Of a DNA stretch of 64,000 bases, positions 11,371 to 26,148 are shown in pieces (positions within the stretch are counted from its first letter, which is position 1; every line of letters starts with the position of its first letter). Source of the stretch: Tausonia pullulans (lineage: Eukaryota; Basidiomycota; Tremellomycetes; Cystofilobasidiales; Mrakiaceae). The stretch is taken from the NCBI GenBank assembly GCA_951802195.1, contig OX637624.1:1054001-1118000 (forward strand). The letters are read 5' to 3'. A program made the translations under genes and the position numbers. The notes below the pieces were generated by a model. The model was given only the letters and a program-made list of their open reading frames with translations, did no database searches and was not told the origin of the DNA.

Positions 11371-12001
11371 GGGTGGTAACTGAGGAGTCGGACGTCGTGA
11401 GAGGACCAAGATGGCTGTCACAAGGACAGGTGACGAATGGCGGGTCAGGGATGAAGCCGAGGATGGGGGAGAGAAAGGAAGCGGATCGTCCCTCTTTGAG
11501 TAATACGTGACGTGCTTTTCTCCCACATTCCTCCGTATATATCGGACCTGTCTCTCTGCCGGGCATGGCGCTCTGGCGTCATGTTCGCACCTGTCCATGT
11601 TGATACAGGGCCGAGGACGCAAAGCGCACGACGGCCAGATGAAGGCGAGTGAGTGACGAAGAGCTGGAGCAGCTCTCTCCCGCGAAGCTTATTGACTTCT
11701 CAGATCCGTTCTGCATCTTTCGACTTGCTCGTTCTATCCTGGAAAGCCCGGGCCAAGACGTACTACCAAGTAGCCGCAGAAGCAGGATAATCTTTGTGAA
11801 GTAGATTGGATTTGCACGGTAATGAAGAACCGGTCGCCAGCATTCCTCCTCCTTCCTGGATCCGCCTTTCGACTCCTAAGGCTTTCGAGCCGACCCGACC
11901 GAACCGACCATCGACCGAGGTTGATGAAAGGAAAGGGCGATAGCTTGAGGCCGTGGGAGTTTTCCGACGGGAGGTCGAGGGAGTTCCGTGGGTCGAGTAA
12001 A
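11371..12001. other. Gap between MOCS2A start and RPL41 stop
   Basis: About 630 bases on the minus-strand side of both genes: RPL41 3' UTR, then the MOCS2A promoter. Open frames here are not supported by family similarity. I see no other feature. Confidence 0.5.
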
Positions 12002-12301
12002 TCACTTGGAGCGGGCACGCTGGAGGAGACAGGATGGTTAGAATTGAGGTATGCATCACAGAATGGGGTGGGGATGACGAACCATCTTTCTATTGGAGGG
12101 CGGAGGCGGGCGGGTGCGGGAAAGGTCAGATGGCCGCGTCGACTGTAGGTAAAGGAAGAATGCCCTGAAAGAACGAACCTGCGCTTCTTACGCAGACGGC
12201 GCATACGCTAGAGAGAAGAAAAACCGAAAGTCAGCAATCAGAGAAGGAAAACAACAGGGTGACACCTGGGTCTTCACCTTTTTCCTCCACTTGTCGCGCA
12301 T
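12002..12301 (-). CDS. RPL41: 60S ribosomal protein L41 (eL41), four exons with a 7-nt microexon
   Basis: Exons 12278..12301 (24 nt), 12179..12207 (29 nt), 12083..12089 (7 nt, AAAGATG) and 12002..12019 (18 nt) join to 26 codons. The 25-residue product starts MRDKWRKKRMRRLRK and ends KMRARSK, which is the eL41 sequence apart from Asp at position 3 (Ala in the usual MRAKWRKK start). eL41 is the tiny, extremely basic ribosomal protein that sits at the bridge between the two subunits. The microexon supplies the end of Arg, then Lys and Met; without it both the frame and the conserved RKMRARSK tail are lost. Introns are 70, 89 and 63 nt with GT/AG ends. Far too short for ordinary gene finding. Confidence 0.93.
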
Positions 12302-14118
12302 GATGAATGAGTTGAAGAGGTGGTTGGCAAGAGAACTAGGGTCGCTCTCGAAGTTCGCAGCTTTGTGCGGGCGCTGGCTTGCGCTCGCGCAGTTTCGGTG
12401 AGAGGCGAGTGCGCGGCGTGGCCAAGGGCTGTGTCCCCCCGCTCACGCGCCCCTTTCTTTCGGGCGCCTTCGACGCACACGCCTCGGTGGCTTCCCATTA
12501 GACAGGCCGCCAATCTCCACAGGTCACTGTATGCTCTTCCAAATTCTTCGCTTTCGTCATAAATGCCTAGCGACGTTGAAGCGAAGTCAGTCGGACGGTG
12601 CCATCACTCGCTTAGCTAGATGGCATCGACCGGACTGATCTTTTCCGAGCGCCACACCGTTGTGATTTCTGTCGCTGTGACCTCTGCCAAAACTGTACCT
12701 TTCAGATCGCATTTTCATGAAAAAAAAAAAAGATACGATTAATGAAAGAACTAAGAGTATCTTCATGCGGATCAAAAGTTTCAAGTTAATCGATACGAAT
12801 AGGATGAACGAGAACAGCCAAAAACGGGGGCCGAGTGAGCGGCAACTTCAGCGTCAGAGATGGCCGCGAGTCTTAAGACAACAACGTCAAGCAGAGGGGG
12901 AAGGCATCAAGGGCTGAGGCAGGTGAGCGAAGGGTGAGCTGGCTTATGAACAGGACTTTTTGGGAGGACCCTGGAAGGGACACGAGAGACGGATTGGTTT
13001 CCAATGCGGGTGCTGCCTGTGAGGAATGGAGTTCTGCTTTAATCATTTCGACACGTGGCCAAGTAAAGACACGAAATCGGATCGCAAGGGGTCTGATTGC
13101 ATGAGACTAAGTAGTCAAAAGCGAAACAGGAGCGTGATCCTTGCATAAAGGGCCAAGGTTTGCGCTTATCGAGGCATTGGCCGAGGGCTGGGTTGCGCTC
13201 GAGCTGCCAGTTTCGAGAGGGAGGGATGGCAAGAAAAGGACCGCAGTGGCGGCCCTGCACATATGGACATGTCAGTTCGAGGTGGTAGGCATGGATAGCC
13301 TGTAGATGCGGGGCTGCTCGTAGGTCGTGGAGAGGTGATGGACGGCCTGAGGGGCGTGGATGGTCGTCAGGACCTGCGATGGGGAAAATATGGTCGAGAC
13401 TCGCCCTCGTCCTGAAGCTCGGATCAGACGGTGGAGAATAACGTACACTGGTCTGATCGCCTTGGACGACTGGAAATAGGCCGAGGAGAGCTGAAGGACA
13501 GTCGAAGTCTGACACGCTCCCCAATAACATGTTCCCCCTGCCCGCGACTATATCTCCTCTCGGATCAGCTCTCGTCCCGCGGGCGGACGACGCCCTCGAG
13601 ATCCGGGCCCAGCCGCCCACGGGCGATCAGCGTTATCTTGCCACCAGAGCGCCCGGCAGCGGCCCTCACTGGCTGATTGGTGTCGTTGTTGCCGTATCGG
13701 GGAAAGGCATTGAAGCGGCAATCTGACAACTTGACGCCAAGATAACGAGTTCGACGAGCAAGTTGAGATGCTCCCGCGTCAACTCGATGGTTCCAGGGGA
13801 GACAAAGCTGGCGCCGGAGGATTTCGTCTTGCCGATGAACGTGCCGGTGAAGCTGAGCACCACCCGACTCACGGGAATCCTCCTCGTCATCCACCCTCTC
13901 CTTACGAGACAGCATGCATCTATGTCTCCTCAAGCCAGCAATCAGATAGATTCATTTCTCTCTTCTTCCTCGGCCCATCACTCATCAGCAAACGCGGATA
14001 CCGAGCGAGATGCACCTCGTCCGCAGCTCAACAGCGCCACCCCAATCGCGCCCTTTTTTTCCACTCGCACCCCTGACTGTTGAACTCCTACGAGCACTTG
14101 ATCAAATAATACAGCACA
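12302..14118. other. Gap upstream of RPL41, with one weak coding candidate
   Basis: 1.8 kb holding the RPL41 promoter and AT-richer sequence around 12.6-12.9 kb (an A tract near 12720..12731). On the minus strand, 13565..13933 is open and has host-like codon use in places (for example RGRLGPDLEGVVRPRDES at its end). An overlapping frame at 13666..13890 also looks coding (VVLSFTGTFIGKTKSSGASF). I could not join them or recognise a family, so I do not call a gene. Confidence 0.35.
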
Positions 14119-15364
14119 CTAGAACGCAAACGGAACCTTGGGCACATAGGGTGCCTCGAGCGCCGCCACCTCCTCCTCCGACAGCTTCGCCTTGACCGCC
14201 GCCACGGCCTGGTCGATGCGCTCGACCGACTCAAGCCCCATGACGGGACAAGCTCCCTTGCTCAAGACCCAAGCCGTCGCGATCTGGGCCATAGCGACAC
14301 CCTTGGACTTTGCGATCTCCTCCACTTTGTCGACGATCGCCTTGTTCGCCTCGTCGGACTTGCCGTTGCGGAAGAAGAGGCCGAGGAAGACGTCCTTCTG
14401 CTCGCGCACGTCCGACCGGTCGTCCCATGGGTGGGCGAGCACCCCCGATGCGAGGGGCGACCAGGGGATGATACCGACGCCGGCGGCTTGGCAGTAGGGG
14501 ACCATCTCGCGCTCTTCCTCCCGGTAGATAGCGTTCCAGAGAGGCTGCATGGAGATGAACTTGTGCCAGCCGTTCTTCTCGGCGGTGTTTTGGAGGCGCT
14601 GGAACTCCCAGGCGGCCATCTGGACGGATACCAGGGTTAAAAAGGTGGAAAGAGAGGAAGGGGTCGAAGGGTGGACAATAACTCACAGAGCTGGCTCCAA
14701 TGTAGCGCGCCTTGCCCGACTCCACGACGTCGTTGAGCGCCCGCATGATCTCCTCGGGCGAGGCCTCGCGGTCAGTCCGGTGGATTTGGAGGACGTCAGG
14801 GTAGGTCCCCAGGCGCTCGATGGATGCGTCGATGGCGTCCATGATGTGCTTCCGACTGAGACCGCATTGGTTGACCTGGGGCGGGTTCGTCAGCTGCAGG
14901 TCGAGCGGACACGGGCAGGAACGTTACCGACCTGGTTGCCGTCGTTGAAGCTCAGCATCGCCGGCTCGACGGGCCCGCCCTCCTCGTTGACGTATTGGTG
15001 GCATTTGGTGAGGATGACAACCTTTCGCCTGGGGATCTCGTACTTCTTCAAAAACGCGCCAAAGATGCGCTCCGTCTCGCCATTGGAGTACACGTCGGCC
15101 ATGTCGAACGTGTTGATGCCGCGGTCGAAGGCGGCCTTGAGGATTGGGAGCGCCTCGTCCTTGGACATGAGCCACGGCTGCCACTCGTTGCCGAACGACA
15201 GGCAGCCCATGATGACACGCGAGACTTTGAGGGCCGAGTCGCCGAGCCTGAAGGGACGCACGCATGTCAGATGGCCAGTCCTGGGGCGGGCAGACGGGGA
15301 GATGGGCTCACCTGACGTATTCCATGTTGTTTGTGGGCTTGGGGGAGGAGGCTGCGCTGGTCAT
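14119..15364 (-). CDS. Aldo/keto reductase
   Basis: NADPH-dependent oxidoreductase of the AKR superfamily, 352 residues. Exons 15312..15364, 14932..15247, 14687..14875 and 14119..14619 join in frame; start MTSAASSPKPTNNMEYVRLG. The catalytic tetrad is visible: Asp66 and Tyr71 in TFDMADVYSNGETE, Lys99 in VVILTKCH and His155 in VLQIHRTDRE. KARYIGASS and the C-terminal NADP-binding part (IIPWSPLASGVL, AQIATAWVLSKGACPVMGLES) follow. The TFDMADVYSNG..E block and sequence style place it with the yeast/plant perakine-reductase-like and YakC-like group rather than the monomeric aldose reductases. The natural substrate cannot be read from sequence. Probably cytosolic, as no targeting sequence is evident. 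Confidence 0.93.
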
Positions 15365-16386
15365 AGCCGGTGGGATGGTGGCGGATGGGATGGCGGATGG
15401 GACGATGTAGTTTGTAGGAGACAAGGACACGGCTAGCAGCCAGCCCATCCGGGCTTATATTTCTGAAGCCACAAAGTGGAGGGCTGGGCGGTTCGGTGGA
15501 GAGCAGATGGAAGGCGGGAGGGCACGGCAGAAAGGATAGCGACAGGCTTGCTTCTGGTGAAGACAACCCTGCCACATGCGTGAAAAAAAGAGTGGAGGCG
15601 GAGTGGAGGCCATCGGTCTTATTCCTGGACCGAGGTTTTCCTGTTTCCAGGAGCTGCAGGCCACACTTCCTGTCTCCAGCAGACTTACAAAGATCCGAAA
15701 GGTTTCATCTCGGCCGACACCAATTTCTCTGTCGATTTACCAGAGGCCTTCATCTGCGCGCGATTTGAATGCTTCAAGAACTGTACGCTGCGCATGAAGA
15801 TGGCACCGCCGATGCCTGGCGCTAGGAATTGGGGGTGGGGGGAGGAGGGGCCTCAATATTCACCGAGCCTTATCCGTCCATTACACCGATGCTCGTATAG
15901 GTCGTCCTACTGACCGCCGCTCTCGCTCTCTCGTTTGCTTGCCTGCCTGTTCTCGGCGAGGCATGCTCACATCCATGACCGTCGTCTCTTGTTCGCCTTC
16001 TTCCTGGCTCTCGAGGTCCTTTCTTCTCCCCCAACGCGCGTTCTCATGGATGGCCTCGGTCGTCGTTGGCCATGGTAGGTGGAGCGGTGGGCTCGCTGGG
16101 CAGGAAGAGATGGATCAAGATGGGGTGGAAACAAGGGTGTCGACCACGTCGGCTTGCTGCCAACATATGCCCAAGGGGTTGAGGGGGGGGGGGGGGGAGG
16201 GGGTGCGATGATAGCGTTGCTCGTCGAGGGTCGCTGATCTACGTATCCATGCTCCTCCATCACTTTCGGCAAACGTGATGCGATATGTAAAAATTGCGAA
16301 CTTCTCTTTTTCCTCATTCGATCAACTTCTACGAAAAACACAAACTTGCTCCATCCCACCCACGGACCACGGACTCGCGCGAGCCC
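15365..16386. other. Gap between AKR start and ATP2 stop
   Basis: About 1 kb containing the promoter of the aldo/keto reductase and the 3' flank of ATP2. A run of 15 G lies at 16183..16197. The minus-strand open frame at 15967..16359 is low-complexity (poly-Pro from the G run) and not convincing. Confidence 0.5.
16183..16197. repeat. Mononucleotide run (G)15
   Basis: Uninterrupted run of 15 G, followed by AGGGGG. It lies 3' of ATP2 and is prone to length variation. Confidence 0.9.
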
Positions 16387-19550
<3,164 letters not shown>

Positions 19551-20415
19551 GGTGGACAAGAGTGGGAGGTGGGGGAGAGAGGAAGAGTGAGCGCGAAAGA
19601 CGAAAGAGGGAGCTCGCGCCCGCTGGAGGCAGCGGCCCATTTTGCCCTGGCCGTTTCCCCCCAGGCGCCGCTGGCTGAGCCAGCTGCTGTCTGCTCCTCG
19701 ACCTTCCGCCGCCCGCCCGCCGGCCAGTCGCGCCGACCGCCGTCAGCATCGTCTTGTCGTCCCGAGGCCCTCAGACTCGCTCCGCGGGGACCGGCCCGTC
19801 GCCAGCCTCGTCCGCGTGTCGGAGGCGTCAGCGTCTTCGCCAGCGGGGACAAGTCGCTCACACTCAACGCTCTCTCCCGGCTCGCAGCGGCGCGCGCGGG
19901 GTTTCTCGGCTGATCGCCCGCTCAGTTGCCACCGGCCGGTCCTTCCCCTTCCTGGCCTCGCCGCGCTCTGTCCAACGCAACGGGGCTGCAGGCCTCATCA
20001 GCGACACCAACTCTGCGGGTACCTCCTGCTGTGACCGCGCGCGCAGATACAGCATCGCTCCGGCCAAGGAGACATCACGGCAAGGGGAGGGGGAGGGGGA
20101 GGGGGAGGGGGGGAGCGGGGGAGAGGAACCCGATTCGGTCCTCCATCTATGTAAGAAGAAATGAGCTCGGCCGGCCGCCTTGAGCAAGTATGCAGGGGCA
20201 GGAAAGGTGTCGACCGGCAGCGAGCCCAGCAGGAGCTGCGCACTGTCGAATTCATTGATCGCGCGCCGATCTAGTCGACATTGAGAACGGCCGGTCGTCC
20301 CCAAACAGAGAGTTTTGGCAGTATGTTATCATACAGTGGGTACGAGATGCAAGAGAGAGAGAGACGACGACGAAAGCGAACGAAGCAAGCAGATCAAAGG
20401 GGATGAGGAAGACGT
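19551..20415. other. ATP2 promoter / NAF1 3' flank
   Basis: 865 bases between the ATP2 start and the NAF1 stop on the same strand. It contains a G-rich repeat (about 20083..20130). Open frames across it are GC-driven and not supported. Confidence 0.5.
20083..20130. repeat. G-rich (GGGGGA)n-like repeat
   Basis: Several tandem units of ggggga, with four or more runs of four to seven G on the plus strand, so it could form a G-quadruplex. It lies about 0.55 kb upstream of the ATP2 start; any regulatory role is speculation. Confidence 0.75.
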
Positions 20416-23400
20416 CTAGAAAGCCCCGCCGTCCGAGGGACCTTGCCAGGTCCCTCCTGTGCCGGGAGCCGGAGCTCCTCCGGGACTTCCAGCATTGCGT
20501 CGACTGAGAAGCGCAATCTGGCGCTGCATCTCGAGCAGCTGGCGTTCGTGCTTCTGCTGCTGCTCGGCGAGAGCACGCTGAATGGCCGGGTCCTGGTTCT
20601 GAAAGTAACGTAGAGAGCGAGTCAGCCGCTGCGAAGGGTCGACTTGAAGACCGTCAAAGACAAACCGAAGGGTTTCCAACGGAGCCTGACAGGGGCGCAG
20701 GCGCAAAGCCGTTCAAGCCGTGTGCGTTCTGCCCAAGTTGTTGGTTCTGAGACGGGGGTCGAGAGTTGCCCATCGCCCCGCCGTTATAGCCCTGCGGCGG
20801 ACCGCCTCCAGGGAATCCACCCATTCCCCCATAGCCACCGCCCTGGCCAGGGTAGACCGGGAATCCCACCGGGGCCGGGTAGCCTCCGTTCTGGACGCCG
20901 AAGCTCGGGTTGAAATGGCCAGGAGGGCCGCCCTGCGTCTGCATGCCATAGTGCTGCTGCTGCTGCTGCGGGTAGCCAGGGTGGTTGTATCTCGGCGGAC
21001 CCTGCTGCTGCTGCTGCTGCTGTGGCTGAGGCGGCCGTGGAAATTGCTGGCCGTTCGAAGTCGGCTGCGGGCTCAGGCCGGGGAAGGGCACGCTGGGCGG
21101 AGGCTGCTGATGCGGGTGGTAATGCATGAAGCCGCCCTGCTGCTGCGGCCGAGGCAACGGGCTGAACGCCTGAGGCGGCGGAGGGAGCGACGAGTTGTCT
21201 GCCTGTTGCTGCTGTTGGGCAGCGAAAGGCGGAGCGTAAATCCCGTTCCCGTTGAGGGCCGGGAGAGATGTCGGGTACGCGGCTGCACCCTGGAAGAGTA
21301 GACCATGCTGGCCGTCCGAGCCGTTCGAGATGTTGCCTGCATTGTCGGCGCCGCCTCGTCCACGGCCTCCGCGCGCCCCACCTCTCTCACCCCGTCCGCG
21401 TCCTCGGCCGCGCTCTGAGATAGCAAAGGAGGAACGGTCAGAAGAGTCGAAAACAGGGAGGAAATCTTAGCTCACCTCCATCTCGGCCACCCCGATCGTT
21501 CTTGCCTCCCCGATTTCCTCTGTCGTTGCCCCGTCCACCCCGAGCTCCCCTCGCATCTCCTCGACCTCCTCTCCCGCCACCTCGAGAGGAGCCCCCAGCA
21601 CTACCCGAGGCTCCACCACCAAGCGTACCATCTTCCGGCCCGCTCGCAGCCTCGGCCCAGTCCTCGTAGGCCGAAGGCATCGCTCGACCGGGCAGACGGA
21701 TCATCGTCTCGCCATCGGCCTCGAAGTCGCCACCGTACAGCGAGCCAGCCTCGGATTGCGTCGGGGAGGTCGGGGCATCCGGGTGTTGGGAGAAGGAGCT
21801 GAGGGAGGGCGTGGGGGAACCTCCGCGGACAGATCCTGCTCGAGAGGCAGCGCGATCTTGCCTGAGACAGAACAGGGCCAAGTCAGGGGACGACGCACTC
21901 GAGGATGCAAGGGGGTCGAGGAACGCACCTCATCATCTTGAGTCGCTTCTTGGCGAGCATCTCCTCCTCGTCGTCACTCCAATCCATCTCGTCCTCGCCG
22001 ACCTCCTCGTCGTGCTTGTTGCTTGCGTCGGTGAACTTTTGCTTGCGAAGCCGCTCCGTAGGAACGATCTTGCTGCTCTTGTACGAGTAGAAGACCGTCA
22101 GACCAACGAGACCCTTGGGAGGGACAACTTCCGCCTTCTCGAGCGCCGCTGGGGTGGCGACATCCTTCGACTCTTCGACGGTTGCCGGTTCGACAAGCGC
22201 GTCGTCTACCGCCGCTGCGTCGGTCGGGCCAGCGTCAGATGTGATGTTGGCGGAGTCGTTGCTGTCCTCGGTAATCATGACGTCGGCTGGCGTTGGCGGC
22301 TTCTCCTGACCCTCGCTAGCCTGCTCGACGGCCTCAGCGGTCTGCGTGACCTCCTGCACTCCCGGCCCGGCCGCCTTCTCCTCGACAGTCTCCCCGGCGG
22401 AGATGGCCGCCGGGGTCTGCACGGTCGGTTGAGCAAAGTCGTCCGGGAGGAGGAAGGTGTAGAACGGCGCAGTGAGAGGTCCGAAAGTGTCTTGAACCTG
22501 TGGAAGCAGACCAGACCCGTCAGTGGTGCTACTCGCGGGGAGGGGAGGTTCTACAGCGTTCACATGCGACAGAGACTTACCACGCCGAGAACGCGGCCAT
22601 CATCCCAGCAGACAATCGTCCCCTCACCAAGAATGGCATCCCCTCCCTCCTTGAGCGGCTGACCTCGAGCGTCGACCTCGAGACGCGCCTCGATGATGAC
22701 CGATCCACCGACGACGTTCCGGATGACGCCGAGCTCTCTCACAGCATCCTCCTCCGGGATGCGCTCAAAGGGCAAAGGTGGCGCCTTGGCAGGCTCCGGG
22801 ATTTCATTCGCCGACCGGAATATCGACGGGTCGACGTCGGGCTCTGAGGCATCCGAGTTGGCAGGAGAGACCTCACGGGTAAGCCTGTCGAGCGCGCTGA
22901 GATTCCGCTCGTGCGCCTTGCGAGACGGGCGACCGCCGCCGCCCTTGCCCGCTGCCGCAGAGGAGGCTGTCGAGGACGATGAGCCGGACGACGAGGACGA
23001 GTCCGAGGAGCTGAGGGAAAGTAGGGAAGTGTGTCAGAACAGGAAGGTGAGACAGAATGATCGCAGATTTGAGAGGTCGGTGCGCAACGGGGAGAGACAG
23101 GACGTGACGAGCCGAGGGGAAGGTGAGAGCCAGAGGTTACACTACCCCGTATGCAATCTAGATAGAGCACAGAGAGACATCCAAGGAGAGCCAAAGGGGT
23201 CTTAGGCCCTGATGAAGACAAAGAGAACGTCCTCAGACCAGTCAACTCGACAGACGCCCGGCGCGCTCCGACAGAACAGGACAGACATGCGACTCGTGTC
23301 GGCTCTTCGTCCATGTGGGAAGCAGGCAGAGAATATCGAAGCTGGGTCCCCGACCGATAGAGAGTCTCGACTCACTCGCTTTCGCTTCCAGACTCAATCT

Positions 23401-23647
23401 CGCCATCCTCCTTGTCGGCCTCGTCGTCGTCGCCCATCGGGAGAAGCTGTTTGAGCACCCTCGCCGGCGAGTCATCCTCCGAGGGCTCCTCCTCCTCTCT
23501 ATCGGTGTCCTGCTTGAATGGCCCAGCCGAAGAACAAGCTGGCGGCGCCGGTTCGGGAACACCGACGAGCTCCATGATGAGGGCGAGGTCCTGCGGGATA
23601 CCAGCCGAGGGTGCGGCAGGCGCTTTGAAGGCGGGCTGTTCGGACAT
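20416..23647 (-). CDS. NAF1: H/ACA ribonucleoprotein assembly factor NAF1
   Basis: Nuclear shuttling factor that loads H/ACA snoRNPs (with Cbf5/dyskerin) and is later replaced by Gar1. The start is MSEQPAFKAPAAPS. An acidic N-terminal region is followed by the Gar1/Naf1 core: ELGVIRNVVGGSVIIEARLE, GDAILGEGTIVCWDDGRVLGVV, VQDTFGPLTAPFYTFLLPDD, a long acidic insertion, then KGLVGLTVFYSYKSSKIVPT. After DEMDWSDDEEEMLAKKRLK comes an RGG/GRG-rich tract and a long Pro/Gln/Gly-rich tail with poly-Gln runs, ending in a short coiled coil (QQQKHERQLLEMQRQIALL). About seven exons and roughly 900 residues, longer than yeast Naf1 because of the insertion and the Q/P tail. Identity is firm from the core. 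Confidence 0.9.
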
Positions 23648-24084
23648 TGTTTCCAGAGGTCCGAAAGAAGGGGACGGGATGGCTTGGGGTGGGGGTCGGG
23701 AGGGGATAGTGGTGGCCGTTGAAGATAGGTCAACTCAAGAAGTTGACGACGCGTGAACTCAGCTGGCGCGAACCGCGCCTCGCTCTGCTCCGAGGGCGTG
23801 CAATGCTGCGATGTATGAGGACCCAACCGTTCCCCCTGCCCCTGTGTCTAACTATCTGCGAGCAAACGTTTCTTCTCGTGTATTCGTGTCTCTTTTCGAG
23901 AGGGACTCTGGCATCTCGAGTTCAGGGTCACGACTGACATCTCTCGTTTTGGCAGAGAAACCAAACCATGATGTGATAGATAGTAAGTAGAGAGCCACAC
24001 CTTGTGGCGTTCGAGATAACACAATGTCTAAGAAGATCTATGTGAGAGAGAGGAGAGGGAGAAAGAGATCAGGTCTCTAATTTG
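23648..24084. other. NAF1 promoter / GT25 3' flank
   Basis: About 440 bases between two minus-strand genes. I see a GA-rich stretch near 24041..24066 (pyrimidine-rich in the transcript) and nothing else. Confidence 0.5.
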
Positions 24085-26148
24085 CTAGTCCCGGCGGCCT
24101 GCCGCCTCGAAGCCGCCTTGTATGAGGCGCTCCCTGGTGCTGTCGCCGAGGGTGTCGGCCCACTGAGGTTCGACAGAGTTGGAGAAGCTGTCAGTCTATA
24201 GCAAGCAGATATAAGACAGAACGAGGCAAAGAGGCTGACAGCGGGTCCACCCATGATGTCGCTTCCGAACGCTTTGCCGCCGACGTGGCCGATGATTTTG
24301 GGCACGGCGCTGAGCGCCCGCCCATTGCCCAGCGCAGGGATAAGATCGGCAAGAGCCTGAGAGATAATGCGTGCCACAAAGGCCACAGTAAGCTCTCAGT
24401 ACGAGAAGAGCAAACGGCCAGAATTGAGAGACGCACCATGTCGATCGGTTGACGGAGCAGTTCCGGCTCTGTGGTCAAATGTTCGAAGATCTCCTTGACA
24501 CCACTCTTGGACAAGACGTAGCCCATGGTACCCTGAACAAACAAGGCCTCATTAGTTTGAAACAGCGGGGCGAACCAGCCTTGCTGCGGAGACCAACGCA
24601 CCATGGGTCGAATTGAAGGGCGGAGACGAGGATGATTGGGTCCGGAGGAGTAGACGTCGTTGGCTTTAGCTGTCGAGGATGGGCGACAGCTGTCAGCAAC
24701 ACGCCTCCCGGAGAAGACCGCAGGGACACGCCAGGCTGAGGGAGAAACCGACCGGGCAGCTCCGTGCTAAAGATGTAGGCGAGGTAGCTGGAGGCGGAAG
24801 AGGTGGGGTCGCGAGGTGAGCGTTGGGTGGGTCAACCGGGACGGTGTGACCCCAGGAATCACGCACACAATGGCCCACGTCTTGTCGAGTTCAACAAACA
24901 TCTCGCGCCACGTGTCCTTGAAGGACCACTCAAAGTCAACGTCGTCCTCAAGGATGAGTGCCAGTTCGTCTTTGTTCTGAATCATGCGCGCCATCATCTT
25001 GAGATGCGTAGCGAAGCAGCCCATCTGCCAGAGAGGTCGAAGTGGGGTGGGGGATGGGAAGAAAAAGAGGCCGGATCATAGAGTGAGCTAGAGCTTGTTT
25101 CTTTGGCGTGAGTGCAAGAACGACGGACCTGGTTCGCTAGAGGCTGGTTGCCGAAGCCCGCGTTGGCGATGGAAGAAGTATCGAGGCCTTTCGGTTCGAG
25201 CGGGTAGTTCTCAGGCTCGAAGAGGTGCTTGACGTAGTACCGCTGCCTGAAATAGGAAGAGTAGAGGACAGGTATCAGCCTATGAAAGAGGCCGGAGTTT
25301 CAACGGGCGCATGCATCGCTCGGGGGTGCGCTCGTGACAGCCAAATAATATGCCTCATGCGTCGTTGCATGCCGCTCATGTACTCAGAGAGGTCGGAGTA
25401 TAATTCTTCTCCTTCTCCTTCTGCATAAGAAACGGCAGATGGCGAGGCAAGAATATTAGACAGGGCATTAGACAGGACGCACCATGTCAAGTCGCCGTTC
25501 GGGCCCAGCTTTGTATTGCGCGGGATGGTCTCAGCCTTCTCGTCAAGGAACCTCTGCTCCATGATCCAGGCCATCTCCTCCCCGTCTTTGAAGACCGCGT
25601 CAACAAAGGTCATCTCGAGCTCTTGTGCCCGACCAAGGAGTTTCATGTATGCGCGGCGATCTGCAGAAGAAAAGGCAAAGGAAAGGAACAGGAGGAACGA
25701 AACGGGTTGGGGAACACGCGGGATGGGGTTATAGACGACGCCAACATTATCAGTGTCCTCTCTCCTGACAGAACTCGACAGGGCCATAAGCCTGGCAAGC
25801 GGAAGGTTCTAGCTCACCGGTCCGCTTCGCTAGAGAGGCCACGTAGACATGCGAGAACTCGCCAACGTCCTTAGGAGGGCCCGTTTGGTACTCGAGCAGG
25901 TCCCGAAGCGACTCCTCGACGAGCTTTCCGGCGGCAGCCGGGATCTCTGCTGCTGATGCTGGTGGGGGGCATACTGGGCACTTGGAACACGCTGGGCAGT
26001 CGTCAAGCCTATAGGCCGGCGCCGGTGAGACGGCTTCGGGGCCGAGGTGGAAGAGAGCAGACTCGGCTATGGTCTCCTTGAGGGTGAACCAGCCTAGGAT
26101 TACAAGGACGACGAAGAACGTGACAGAGACAGCATTGAGGCGACCCAT
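24085..26148 (-). CDS. GT25-like glycosyltransferase, type II membrane protein
   Basis: Starts MGRLNAVSVTFFVVLVILGW: a short cytoplasmic tail and one membrane anchor (about residues 6-23), so a type II Golgi or ER enzyme. Next is a stem with a close cysteine cluster (DDCPACSKCPVCPP). The catalytic domain follows: HVYVASLAKRTDRRAYMKLL (the family opening INLxxRxDRR), TFVDAVF, then MGCFATHLKMMARMI and ELALILEDDVDFE (the GxxxSH-like and LEDD blocks of GT25, as in LPS and procollagen galactosyltransferases). ELPG and GTMGYVLSKSGVKEIFEHL lie near the end. The last intron is best spliced to the AG before ACTGAC, giving a C-terminus ending AAGRRD at 24085. Sugar and acceptor are unknown. Confidence 0.8.

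Noticed and set aside
15967-16359. Minus-strand frame with a proline run
   Set aside because: The Pro run is a translated G homopolymer, and the frame lies in the ATP2 3' flank without family similarity.
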